From contig CM022672.1 of the NCBI GenBank assembly GCA_012295275.1, positions 8,221,280 to 8,269,779 of the forward strand: a stretch of DNA of 48,500 nt. The letters are read 5' to 3'. This DNA comes from Chrysomallon squamiferum. Its lineage: Eukaryota; Mollusca; Gastropoda; Neomphalida; Peltospiridae. Within the stretch, counting starts at the first letter, position 1; each line of letters opens with the position of its first letter. This document shows positions 27,800 through 38,810 of the stretch, one piece after another. Below the pieces are notes generated by a model. The model did no database searches, was not told the origin of the DNA, and saw only the letters and a program-made list of their open reading frames with translations. The position numbers were made by a program, and so were the translations under genes.

Positions 27800-29009
27800 A
27801 AGTAGTAATAGTGGTATTAGTGGGAATTGTAATAGTAACTGTAATAGTAACTGTAATAGTAGCAGTAGGAATAGTAGTCGTAGTCATAGAAGTAGTATGA
27901 ATAGTAGTAGTGATGGAAGTAAAATTTGGTCAGTTGTATGACATCGTCTCACTGTTAAAGTTGTAATGCGTTCCTTAAATGTCTTCCCAGTGCTATTTAT
28001 ATTTAATTAGCAAATTGATATTCTGAAGTTAGTTTATGTTTTCGTTTCTCAACATATACATTTATTCAGAGATAGTTTGATATTTGGACATGTGCTTACG
28101 GCGTTCTAAATACAAATGCAGTTGATGTAAGTACAATGCATGAAGTAATTTCGGACTGGAGTGTCTGTATAATCTTTGTTACTTTTCTTCATTGAAATTG
28201 TTTTATGAACACCAATTGTTTAAATGTTGGATTTTCGTTTTTCTGACAGTTTCTGTTCGTGTAATTTTATATCAACTGCTGTCGATTAACCAAAGCAGAT
28301 TTTATAAACTGAATAAGAAATTTTACAATTAAATATTGCAACGGTTTTTGTTTAAAGAAAAACATGTAATTATTATTATTTGTTGTTTGTTTCTTTTGTT
28401 CATTTGTTTGTTTTTGCTTCTTCTCTTTTTTTTAAATCTCTTTTTTTAGTTATCTGATTTATTTAGTTATCTTTACTGTTAGAACAGATTCCCAACATGT
28501 TATTAAAATGTTTATATTATGATAAATGTTTTCTTATTTGTATGTTTAAAAAAAAAAAATTAAAAATAAAAGTAATTTTGCCTATTAATATCCGAATAAT
28601 AATAATAATAATAACACCAATAATTAAAAAATAAACATTACAAGAAGAACATACAGCTAAAGACACGTGAAACCTTCATACAACACTTTAATAAGCACCA
28701 TATTATTATATAAATACAAAGAAAATACCTAAGCAATTACATAACCGTACATGTGTACTATAATAGTAATAATTAACTTTACGACAGTTTCAGGCAATTT
28801 TCATTGTTTGCTTGTCAACAAAATAACTATATATATATATATATATATATACTATTTAAAATCAAAACAAATAATTATGTGCTAAAATACCGAATCTTCA
28901 GTTTCCTAAGCTGATATTTGAGTTGCACGCATATAATTAATTATGCGCATGTCATCGTAAATTCAGAGGTTTATATTCTGTTTTATCCCTCTGTAATTCT
29001 GTACGAATA
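26581..29009. other. Intergenic region between convergent Ir25a and the lectin/PAN gene
   Basis: No supported gene. It holds TCTA/CTAC tetranucleotides (26655-26710), TTTA repeats (26738-26768), the (TAG)n array at 27701-27799 and AT-rich sequence. The two flanking genes converge here. A minus-strand ATTAAA at 28687-28692 is a possible distal poly(A) signal for the lectin/PAN gene, about 320 bp past its stop codon. Confidence 0.6.
27701..27799. repeat. (TAG)n trinucleotide array
   Basis: Nearly pure TAG/AGT repeat, followed to about 27915 by degenerate AATAGTAACTGT-like units. Poly-Ser and poly-Leu frames across it are artefacts. Confidence 0.95.
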
Positions 29010-29992
29010 TTAACGAACTCTGCTGAACTTTTCCATTGCGTTTCTGATTCGATTAACATGAACAACAAAGCGAGGCACGTCTAAGATAACAATGACAGTG
29101 ATAACTGATATGAGAATGATGAGTCCAACACCTCCCAGAGTCGTAGAAGACAGACGACAGTCGCGAGCAGACGTCATCATCCTCCGTGTGGACGACAGCT
29201 TCTTCCTGTCTACAGACAACCTAGACACGATGCTGTTGATGAGATACGACGTTGCTGTTGCAACCGACGTAGTTTCTTTACAGCGACAGCTGCAGACTGT
29301 CTCGCTGGTGTGGTTACTAATTAGATGATGACCTGATGACGTCACTGGTGAAGTTGACGTTGGGGTTATTTTGTTGATGTCTGTCGTTACAGTAGACGTT
29401 GCTGTTACGATATGGGAAGAAACTAAAGACGGATTCAGAACATAAGAAGATGAGGATTTGTCCAAAACTGTTGATTCTTCTGATTCAGAAGCAGTGTATG
29501 ATGCTGATTCAGTTGATGACGTCAGTGATGATTCAGAAATGAAACGATTTGAATTTTGTGATGACTGCTCTAAAACTGTAGTATGATCTGCAGCTACACT
29601 GGCATCTTCCAGTACAAACTGTGTTACACTTGACGATTTTGCAAGATAATTATAATCAGTAACTGAAAACCCAGAAGAGGATTCTGTCAGATACGCTGTC
29701 GGATTTATTGTCAGGTCCTCACGAGATGCTGACAGTTTCAGTGATCGACTTACTGTCAGGGATTGTGAAGGAGACAAAGTGGGATTCTCTGTCAGGTAGT
29801 GAGACTGGTACACTGGCGATGGGAGCGGTGATACAAGCTCAGTGGTGTAGTCAGAGCTGACGGGTGACGAGAGTTCAGCACTGGTTCTGTGTGAGAAGTA
29901 TTTCTCTGGTAAAGAGTGAACATCGCAGACGACGTCTGGATACGACTCGTCGACATCGTCAACAACTGTCCCGTACACGTGCAGTTCGGGAT
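29010..29992 (-). CDS. Lectin/PAN gene, last coding exon (stalk, TM, tail)
   Basis: Acceptor GTTTCTGCAG|AT, entering in phase 1; stop TAA at 29012-29010. Encodes residues 302-628, opening with PELHVYGTVVDDVDES. A stalk dominated by Ser, Thr, Leu and Val follows, then SNHTSETVCSCRCKE, then helix GLIILISVITVIVIL and a basic tail ending EKFSRVR. The stalk is suited to dense O-glycosylation. The apparent leucine-rich start of the longer open frame (to 30044) is translated intron repeat, not a signal peptide. Confidence 0.88.
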
Positions 29993-30276
29993 CTGCAGAA
30001 ACAAATAATAATAATAATAATAATGAAAATAATAGCAACAACAATAACTATAATAATAACAACAACAGTAAGAAGTAAAAGAAGAAGAAGAAACCAGAGA
30101 ATGAATATTAAATATACATGTATCTAACAACATCTCATCTCATTAGATATCACTGGTTATTAAGTGTCAAAGGTAGGTTTTAAGTTGGTTTTTATCATTG
30201 TTGTTAGATATTTATATTGTCTGCTTGTTTGTTTGTCTGTTTCTAGTTTTGTTAGTTTCTTCTCTTTTTGTTGTTG

Positions 30277-30320
<44 letters not shown>

Positions 30321-30520
30321 AATGCAGTGATGCTTTACTTTGGGATATTTATGAATTACCTGGAGAAAGCTAAGAAACAATCAATAATTATAATCTAGAC
30401 AATAAAATTGGCTAATCTGAAATCTTTTTTAAAATGGTATATTTACATCTATTGTTTACTTCGAAATACGTAATATTGATACATGTATATTCGTAAATTT
30501 ACATGTATTTTCTGAACTAA

Positions 30521-30552
<32 letters not shown>

Positions 30553-31207
30553 ATCAGTAGTAGTAGTAATAGTAGTAATAGCAGTTGGTAGCAGTGGTAG
30601 TACTAGTTGTAATAACAGAAGAAGAAGAAGGAAAAGAAGAAGAAGAAGAAATAACAGTAAAAGTATCGTCTTTGTGTAAAACGAAATATGTTTACATGGC
30701 TGCACTGGTAACTTTTTTCGATACACAAATGTGTATGAAGAGCTGGAAAGGGCCATAACTTCGCCGACCACAGAATACGTTTTCACTTTACAGTAAGATG
30801 CGTAGTAACTGAACGCTGCACAGTTGATGTTGTTGCTGCACGTCTGCTGACACTGTGTCGACGACATCTGGTACGCTGGAGCCTGGATGTCTCTATGATA
30901 ATGTTTTATATACCAGTGATCTCCAGCTGAAACAGTGACACACAATATGACATTTATTAAACATGTCAAAACATGACATTAATCAAATATGTTAAAATAT
31001 GAAATTTATCCAAACATGTTAAAATATGACATTTATCCAAACTTGTGACATTAATCAAAAATGTTAAAATAAAATATTTATTTAACGTTGTTAAAATACG
31101 ACATTATGTATATGTCTGTATCTTTATATGATTGTTTTTATTTGTTTGGGTTTTTGTTGTTGTTTCTGATGTATATGGCATGTCTATGAGTATATGTGCG
31201 TATATTG

Positions 31208-31262
<55 letters not shown>

Positions 31263-32083
31263 GTATCTGTACGTGCATATGTATTTACGCGTATTGCGAT
31301 ATAGTGTCTTGTTTTTCACTAAAATGTGTATTTACCATCATCACTTCTCTTGAAGTACGTGGTAGCTCCACTTGAGGGAAGACTGATGATGATATAGAAA
31401 TATCTTCTGAAGTAAAACTTACACTCAGATGCAGCTGAGTATTTCGTATATTCAATAAACGCACACTCGTAATTTTCATTGTAAATTGTCGAACAGTGGT
31501 CCAAGCACGTTTGTACGTCGCTATTAGTCCAAGTCAAGTTAGAAACCTCCACGTCAACAGTGCCCTGATCTTGGAAGTATTGTTCTTCAGCTGAAACAAT
31601 GTGAACACGTTTATTAAACCGTATTTCTAGAAGACTACTTACTCTAGAGAACTGGTGTAGCAGAAAACAGGTTTATAATTAAGCTCATTAATATTTAACA
31701 TGTAAATCGGTGATGAAAGTTAAACAATTATTTAATAAGTCCTATAAAGCTGTTTTTGAATAAAGTTAAGCAGTTTAGGAAAAGGTTTTATTGCTGATCA
31801 AATTATCTAAACAAGACTCAGTTGCGTTCCTACACGCTCCTTACAGCACTGATCTACTAATCCACTAAATGTGAAAGCGAAGACCTGTTACTTCTAGTCT
31901 CTTTCTTTTGTATTCAGTTCTTGTTTCTTAAATTGTATTTATTTATTTTATTACTTTATTATTATTATTATTATTATTATTAGTTGTTGTTGTTGTTTTT
32001 GTTGTTTTTGTTTGTTTGTAGTCTTGTTTCTTTTTTTTCTTTTTTTATTTTTTTATATACATAAATCTTCAGTTATTTCATAT

Positions 32084-32126
<43 letters not shown>

Positions 32127-32588
32127 CTCTAGCATATTTCTTGCTACTATTCAATCGGCAGTTCAAGAGAGAAACAAATGCTTATTAAAAACATCAGACA
32201 AACCTTTCTGATTGTTGCATATAACGAAATATTCGTGCTCACAAGAATCACCAGCTGCCTCCCGTGTCATAACACCACAGTAGTTATTACACAGGTGACA
32301 GAGTTGTCTCCACTTCATCCAGTCTCCTTCGTTAAACGCTACACAGTCGTCCCAAAAATATCGTCCTGTCACAGACTTGTGTAGTCCAAGCCAGACACCG
32401 TGTTTACTGAATGAACAAAAACATCAGAAGCAGCAGCAACATCAACAACAACAACAACAATAACAATAATTATAATAATTGTAATCGTAATAGCAATAAG
32501 AAGAAGAACAATGATAATAACAATACTACAACTATTACTTCTAATAATAATAACAACACTAACAATAATATTAACAACAGTAGTAGAT

Positions 32589-32622
<34 letters not shown>

Positions 32623-33155
32623 CAGTAGTAGCAGTAATAGAAATAATAATTATGTAAAGATTCAGTTTATTGAAACACATGTAGACTTGTTTAACAAATA
32701 TGACAAAAAGAAAAAAGGATAAGGTAAAAATAAATTGCATATATTTTTATTAAACATTGATTTACATATAAGAATGAAAATATATTATTACTTACGTGTA
32801 TTTATGAAGTGTGTACTTACAACTGATCGGGAAATAACGTCAGCAAACTGTTCAGCTCGGCTTCGCTTTCTATTCTCAACATGGTTTGTCCAATGTCGTT
32901 ACACGACTGGCGTGCTTCGTTCCAAGTCTCTTTGTTTTCTAGTAACGTGTAACCCCATTTATACACAAGCGATGTTTTCCCGTAATCTAAAGGTTAAACA
33001 CAACAACAGTCACACAAATGATTATTATCATCGTCATAGAAATAAAAACAATAAATAAGTAAATAAATAAATAAATAAATCGTCATAGTAAAAAGCAATA
33101 ACTGCAATATTAATAATAATTATTATTATTATGGTCATGATAATAATAATAATAA

Positions 33156-33186
<31 letters not shown>

Positions 33187-33382
33187 ATATTCGTTGTATT
33201 ATTATTAGCAGTAGTAATAGTTTTTGCTGTTGTTGTTGTTGTTAACCCCCTCTCCAATTTCCATTACTGAAAATATTTAATTATTATAATTTTCAAGCAT
33301 ATATAATATACATATAATAAATAACATACTCACTAAATACGGTAATCAGCAGGAAAGTATGTAATATTATCTGATAATTCAT
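29010..33382 (-). CDS. C-type lectin / PAN-domain type I membrane protein, six coding exons (628 residues)
   Basis: Predicted cell-surface protein; its ligand is unknown. Exons in transcript order: 33382-33334, 32986-32821, 32406-32204, 31590-31336, 30926-30696, 29992-29010. All introns are GT-AG; the sum is 1887 nt. Domains: signal peptide (1-16); C-type lectin fold (about 24-136) with WNEARQSC (38-45), the WIGL-like VWLGL (76-80), WDDC (90-93) and closing VIC (133-135); two PAN/apple-like modules (about 140-224 and 226-300), the second with the CxxxCxxxxxCAAFSY pattern; a Ser/Thr-rich, mucin-like stalk (about 305-560); a CSCRC cluster; a transmembrane helix (about 587-606); and a basic tail of about 20 residues. 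The EPN/QPD and WND motifs of calcium-dependent sugar-binding lectins are absent, so a protein ligand or non-classical binding is likelier. Module borders fall at phase-1 introns. Confidence 0.85.
30696..30926 (-). CDS. Lectin/PAN gene, coding exon 5 (second PAN-like module)
   Basis: Acceptor CACTGTTTCAG|CT, donor CAGCCAT|GTAAAC; phase 1 at both ends, so the exon is one self-contained module of 77 codons. It reads GDHWYIKHYHRDI, then CQQTCSNNINCAAFSYYASY and CKV. The donor joins as Tyr302 to PELHVYG. The downstream open frame over intron repeats is not coding. Confidence 0.85.
31209..31257. repeat. (TG)n microsatellite in lectin/PAN intron 4
   Basis: TG dinucleotide tract about 80 bp past the exon 4 donor (minus strand). 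A similar (TG)n tract lies in the next intron at 30280-30318. Confidence 0.95.
31336..31590 (-). CDS. Lectin/PAN gene, coding exon 4 (first PAN-like module)
   Basis: Acceptor ACATTGTTTCAG|CT, donor GATGATG|GTAAAT; phase 1 at both ends, 85 codons. It reads EEQYFQDQGTVDVEVSNLTW, then CLDHCSTIYNENYECAFIEY and later ECKFYFRRYF. The Cys spacing is PAN/apple-like, although this module is more diverged than the next. Confidence 0.83.
32204..32406 (-). CDS. Lectin/PAN gene, coding exon 3 (C-terminal half of lectin domain)
   Basis: Acceptor TTCATTCAG|T, donor CAGAAAG|GTTTGT. Enters in phase 2, leaves in phase 1. It begins KHGVWLGLHKSVTGRYFWDD and ends SCEHEYFVICNNQK. It supplies the WIGL-like core and seven cysteines, more than the four of a short-form C-type lectin, so extra disulfides are likely. 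Confidence 0.87.
32411..32655. repeat. Compound trinucleotide repeats in lectin/PAN intron 2
   Basis: CAA, TAA and TAG units fill most of the short intron between the two lectin-domain exons. The poly-Asn/Ser frame on plus and the Thr/Ile/Val frame on minus are artefacts. Confidence 0.9.
32821..32986 (-). CDS. Lectin/PAN gene, coding exon 2 (N-terminal half of lectin domain)
   Basis: Acceptor TTTAACCTTTAG|AT, donor GATCAGTT|GTAAGT. Enters in phase 1, leaves in phase 2. It reads NYGKTSLVYKWGYTLLENKE, then WNEARQSCNDIGQTMLRIES and EAELNSLL. WxxARxxC followed by an LxxIxSExE-type helix is the classic start of a C-type lectin domain. The exon is seen only after joining to neighbours. Confidence 0.87.
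33334..33382 (-). CDS. Lectin/PAN gene, coding exon 1 (signal peptide)
   Basis: ATG at 33382-33380 lies directly after the acceptor CTTCTTTTCAG, so the 5'UTR intron ends exactly at the start codon. The donor is TTTA|GTGAGT, phase 1. It encodes MNYQIILHTFLLITVF, a short hydrophobic signal peptide. Confidence 0.8.
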
Positions 33383-33829
33383 CTGAAAAGAAGAGATATT
33401 CTACAAATATATTTAAATTGTGCAAGGGTGCATGCAAGCTTTCAATAGCATGGAACACATTGTTATAGATATAAATTTCAAGATCAAAAAAAAAAAAAAA
33501 AAAAATTGCTTCTAGATCGTCGGGCCCTGCAAATGACAAAATTCAAATAACATTTAATAACAAAAATCAAACAGTATTTAAATAACAAAATTCAAATAGC
33601 ATTTTTACAACAAAATTCAAATAGCATTTTTACAACAAAATTCAAATCACATTTTTATACAAAAATTCAAATAGCATTTAATAACAAAAATCAAACAGTA
33701 TTTAAATAACAAAATTCAAATCACATTTTTAATTACAAAAATGACATTTTAATAACAGAGATCATTGTTATTTTGTTAGTGAATATTATACCGAAACTTT
33801 ATATCTATCTATCTCTATCTATCTATCTA

Positions 33830-33878
<49 letters not shown>

Positions 33879-34113
33879 TTCTATCGATCTGTTAGTCTAT
33901 TTATCTGCCTATCTATCTATCTATGTATCTCTCTATCCATATATCTGTTTATCTATGTTTATGGATCCATCAGTCTGTCAGTTAACATACATATAATTAT
34001 ATAATTAAAAAAAAATAAAAAAAATAAAAAAAAAAATAAAAAAAAAATAAATAAAAATTAAAAGTGAGTCTGGGAACTTGCCTGTGAACAGGTATGAAAA
34101 TTCAACCACTCAC
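33383..34113 (-). other. 5'UTR intron of the lectin/PAN gene
   Basis: Runs from the donor AAAAG|GTGAGT (exon edge at 34114) to the acceptor next to the ATG. It holds an A-rich minisatellite at 33535-33745 (units like CAAAATTCAAATAGCATTTT), TCTA/TCTG tetranucleotides (33795-33960) and an A/AAAT-rich stretch (34003-34060). Confidence 0.6.
33535..33745. repeat. Minisatellite, about 30-bp units
   Basis: Several tandem units built on AACAAAATTCAAATAGCATTT, alternating with a longer variant containing AAATCAAACAGTATTTAAAT. Two blocks in the array are nearly identical over more than 50 bp, which shows higher-order duplication. Confidence 0.85.
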
Positions 34114-34147
34114 CTTTTTTTGTTTCTGGTAATAAATCTTCGTTGTT
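34114..34147 (-). other. Probable non-coding first exon of the lectin/PAN gene
   Basis: Ends at 34114 with the strong donor AAAG|GTGAGT. The start is placed about 30 bp downstream of the TATA box (34177-34171), so the upper limit is approximate. It has no ATG in this span that would compete with the proposed start. Confidence 0.45.
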
Positions 34148-34170
34148 TCAGCTGCACACTTTCGCGGTTG

Positions 34171-34177
34171 TTTTATA
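34171..34177 (-). promoter_or_regulatory. TATA box of the lectin/PAN gene
   Basis: The minus strand reads TATAAAA in the context CACTATAAAACAA, roughly 60 bp upstream of the strong donor at 34114-34112. Spacing fits a start near 34147. It is the only clear core promoter element in the window. Confidence 0.5.
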
Positions 34178-34535
34178 GTGTTTGAAATATCGTTAATTAT
34201 TCATACATGTGCTTCCATGCAGTGTTTGTCTGCCGTGCGTCCGCAGAAGAACAAATATTTTTACTACTTTGTTCGTGACACGTAACGAAGACGATTTCTT
34301 TAATTAAAAATATTTGTGTGCGTTGCAAAAGAAATCGAATATTAACCATGTATTATCTGTTGTTTATTTACCTATCTGTAGGTAACACTTGCCTATAATA
34401 ATTACAAGGTTTTAGCTGATTTTTGCCAGGTCTTTTTAATTTGATTCTTTATGAATTAAGGTGGGGAAAAGATTATTTTAATATGGATTTAAAATAATAA
34501 TAATTGTAGATAGTTAAAAAAGAACAATTATGAAG

Positions 34536-34537
<2 letters not shown>

Positions 34538-34624
<87 letters not shown>
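34538..34624. repeat. (GA)n microsatellite upstream of the lectin/PAN promoter
   Basis: About 87 bp of uninterrupted GA, roughly 360 bp upstream of the TATA box. It is followed by AGAT/ATAG tetranucleotides (34675-34760). Confidence 0.95.
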
Positions 34625-34628
<4 letters not shown>

Positions 34629-35883
34629 AGGTATTAGAAAAACAGAGAAAGAGGCAGGTAGTTAGGCAGAGCGAAATAGACAAATAGATAGATAAAAAGA
34701 CAGACTGACATATAGCAGATAAATAGATAGATAGATAGAAAGACAGATAGATACAGAGAAATATATATATATTAACAAATATAAGCTTCTATTTTTATTT
34801 ACATGTGATTTTTTTACATTAAGATGTTTGATATTTCGTACAGTAATATTATTTATGTGTTGTGGGGGGTGTTGTGTTGTTGTTTTTAAAATTATATTCT
34901 TTGATATCTCCGCATGATACACTGTCTCAGAAACAGCAAAACCTTCTGACCTTCGTACCCTCATCATCATCAGCTGTCATTAAAATGTGTTGCTAAAAAC
35001 TGCTCTTATCAACGAAACGCCGCAGTTCGGATATCGTTTGTCCTTCAGATAACAGCACAAATCATTATACATTTAAATCACCAGCAAACCCAAGTCCATG
35101 CCTTAAGATAACAGCTGAATTAGTATTTTCATTGTAGATTTTACAGCCACGTCGTGGACAATAGCTTTGTCTCCGAGACACCCCCGCTCCTTCAAAGAGT
35201 ATTGTTCTGGTCCTGGATTGCCCGTTGATTACCACGGAGGGAAGTTAAACTGAGAATTCGCTGGCGCAGAACAGGTGGGGTTTTGTGTTACACTGAGACA
35301 ATGGGCGAGATGATGTGAGGGGGGTCTGCCGAACAATGCTCAGTGGAAGACGAATAAAACGCCCGCGAGACAAGCTTGTGACAGCTACAGGTGCATGACG
35401 ATCAAACTGGGTTTCTGCCAAATGTTTAATAACTGAACGAGCCAGTGTATCTAGCTACCAGACCACTGCAGTCTTCAGCTCCGTTAAACTAATGCGAGTG
35501 TTGTATGATTATCATAGTGGCTTGTACTAGGTAGTCGGCTGTACTTCGATTTTTGACTGCGTTAAAATACTGGGATAATATCGCTATCTGTTCACGTCTG
35601 TGTGATATTAGTCAGTACTGACTGTAGCTGGGTGAGTTTTACTGAAAGTAACAGTTCGTTTAACGCTATCCAGACTGTAGAGTGTATTATACATTAACTG
35701 TTTTAATCATTCAGGTTAGTGGAAGTTTCGTACATGCGGGAAGCTGTCAATAAAAATCACCACGTTATCACGTCTTGGCTAAATATAACGTCATCATTTC
35801 TGCCTCAATTCGCAGACGTAACGTCATCACTTTTTTTGGTTAATTAATTAACTGTTTCGTTGTTATTAAGATTTCAACCACAG

Positions 35884-35998
35884 CTACATCGGCGGCAGGA
35901 AGTATGAGACGAAAACGAGGGTCAGTGATGTAGAAGCAGAAAAACAATTAGAAAATAGTATGGATTTTGGCTAACTCGGAAAAGAAGAGAAAATTCAG
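35884..35998 (+). other. Possible 5' non-coding exon
   Basis: Bounded by TTTCAACCACAG and AAATTCAG|GTATTT. It contains a nine-codon upstream ORF (ATG AGA CGA ... ATG TAG). It could be a leader exon of the gene at 41856, reached from a start near 35500, but its link to any gene is unproven. Confidence 0.2.
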
Positions 35999-36891
35999 GT
36001 ATTTTATGTGTTTCATTTGTAGTTTGATAAATTATAAACAAATAATAAGTTTTTAGATTTACACTTTTATAATTTCTCCTTTTAAGTGAGCACACTATCA
36101 CTACACAAACTAGTTTTCTTTAATTCTTTTTCATTTTTATTTCTTCCTTTCTTTTTCGTTTTTATTTCTTCCTTTCTTTTCTGCATTTCAGGGAGGTGAA
36201 AGTTCTTATTTCTTTATCATTTTAGTTTTGTATATATATTAGAATACGTATGCTCAGTATAATAACATATTTTCACAATGGAAAATATTTTGAGCTAAAT
36301 TGTATAATTTTAAATAAATATGTGCATTATAAACTCATATTTTCTTATGTATATTTGTTGGGAGTTCTGAGGTTAGCTTTTCTTCTTTTTTTTTTATTTA
36401 TTTTTGTTGTTACTTCATTATTTTTAGTCAGTTGTTTTCTAACTTTTTTTTTCCTTCTGAAACAAGCAATATAAATGGTTTATTTTTATTTTTTATTCTT
36501 GATTTATAATTTATTCTTTGTTTTTATTCTTCTTATTTATTTATTAGATATCATTTTATATTTGTTTCTTTTACTGTTACATGCTGTACGTGTAGTTTTT
36601 CACATACTTAGTATTATTTTATCAAATATGGACTGACTGAATAACGCGAACTGAGAACTTTTCTCACTACAAACAAAGCTTACACAAATATTACGAACTA
36701 AATTAAATTCCACGCCGCAGATACATTTCAATAAGCTACCTTCAAGCAACAAATAATGTGCAAATTTCCGTTCTAATTTTTGTAATATATAAACACTAGT
36801 AAAGTCATTGATTAAATTTTGGTTTTCCTCTTCACATACATATACACACATATTCATGCATGCATATTTACATATACACACAATCACACAC

Positions 36892-36928
<37 letters not shown>

Positions 36929-37576
36929 AACACATATATAACACATATATATATACACACCTATCGAACCCTATATTCTGATAGTAATGATGATGTTATG
37001 TTATTATTACTGGCAGTACATCGGACATACGTCATACACAAACACATCATATATACATATATATGCATACACTACAAATATCGATTCTTTCATTCCTGAA
37101 AATACAAGTGTGAATAAAAAATAAGATTATTTTTATCGTTCCACAACATAATAATATAACGTGATTGAAGAAGAAAAAAAAAATTAAAATAAAATAAAGA
37201 AAAAATAGAATGAAAGGAAGAAAAGCCTTGGCGTTCTTAAGTAGATTGTGATTGTTACAATAGACTGGTATTGGTTTCTTTAATCCGCACTTTGTTGCTT
37301 GCAATTTCATCGTTATAATCAGAGTGAGACCCAGTCTAATCTTAATCACGAGTCGGTAATGCTATTCTCTGTATACGCCGATTTGCCAGAGATGTTAGAT
37401 ATTGTTAAATAAACACAGTACGTGCAATGTTCTGTATAGTTACACGGTTATTGTGTTACAAACAACACAAGTAGCTTGACAGTCACGAAAGTCTATGGAA
37501 ATTAATAAATAACTGTGAGTTGTCAGTGTTTCATTTTCCGTTTTTTTATTCTTTGACATTCGTTAATATAGCATTT

Positions 37577-37580
<4 letters not shown>

Positions 37581-37668
<88 letters not shown>
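37581..37668. repeat. (CT)n microsatellite
   Basis: Uninterrupted CT dinucleotide tract of nearly 90 bp. Confidence 0.96.
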
Positions 37669-37670
<2 letters not shown>

Positions 37671-38611
37671 GATTTAAATCTTTTGAAATCATAGAAAGTC
37701 AAATATTTTAAAAATATTTTGTATCATTTATCATAGTTATATTAAATAAATCCTTAAGTTATTACTATTATTATTATTATTTTAATACTTCTGTCTTCGA
37801 TTATTATTATTATTATTATTATTATGTTGTTGTTGTTGTTTTTTCGTTGGTTTTTCCATTTTCGATTCAGTTTTAATTTCAACATCTTTTTTCTCTTTAA
37901 GTTTTGTTTATTTATTATATTCATTTTTTTTTTTTTTTTCTATATATATAAAAAAAAAAAAGAAATTCAGGCGATTTTCGATTTGTCATTGCTTGGTTAC
38001 TACCTTATATATTTTTGTTTCACTTTAATATACACGACCTACTCAAACTGTTTCTTAGTGCGAACACTTGAATTTCTTTACAAACCGACATGTCCACGAC
38101 ATGTTTCAAATGCACTCAGTTGAGAAAAGAGTTAATTTATTTTGTATCAAACGGCAAACTTGTCGGTACGGTGAACAGACCTTCGCGAGAATTCAATTGA
38201 ACGCCGTGGCTTATTGTTTCTTAAGACACACGAGTTAGAAGAATAAAAACAACAAAAAAACACTGCCACAAAAGTATCTGTTAGTTTAAAACTTAAAAAC
38301 GTTTTAAATACGAGGTAACATTAAATTATATCTGAAGAAGTAACCGCTTGGTTAGTTACACTGGTAATCCACTCCACAATGGCTTTTATTGTGTTGCCAA
38401 TGTCAGACATTTCAACCAGCTATTGGTCTGTTTATCCGGTGGACGGATTGTTTTTGCGGTTGTTTCTGTTTATTTAATGGTTCAGCGGCCCTTTTCAAAA
38501 AAGCCACGAGTCAATGCAAAGCCTTATTAAAAGATTTGTTAATTTTACGTCGTGCTAAAAGGTTTAATTATTAATGTAATGACAAAATACTTTGATCATT
38601 TAATGCCCATG

Positions 38612-38810
38612 ATTTTGTTTGTCAGAATAATACCTGTATTTCTATTTGTCAGAATAATAATTGTATTTCTGGTTGTCAGAATAATAACTGTATTTCTGTT
38701 TGTAAGAATTATGGCCATATTTTTGTTTATCAGAATAATAACCATATTGCTGTTTGTCAGAATAATAACAATATTTTTGTTTGTCTGAATTATGGCCATA
38801 TTTTTGTTGA
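38612..38810. repeat. Minisatellite, about 30-bp units
   Basis: About six to seven diverged units with a consensus like TTTGTTTGTCAGAATAATAA plus CTGTATTT. Some units instead carry GAATTATGGCCATATTT. Frames on both strands stay open through it because the period is divisible by three; they show repeated VRIITVFLF-like peptides but no sign of being a gene. Confidence 0.85.

Noticed and set aside
29993-30044. Leucine-rich start of the 29010-30044 minus-strand frame as a signal peptide
   Set aside because: It translates TTA/GTT repeats of the intron. A clear acceptor (TTTCTGCAG) lies at its end, and the real signal peptide is at 33382-33334.
32735-33058. 107-codon + frame opposite lectin exon 2
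   Set aside because: It is an antisense shadow; the minus strand has matching splice sites and a C-type lectin pattern.
38348-38574. Two 60-codon + frames in intergenic DNA
   Set aside because: Short, overlapping, no splice partners and no recognisable motif.
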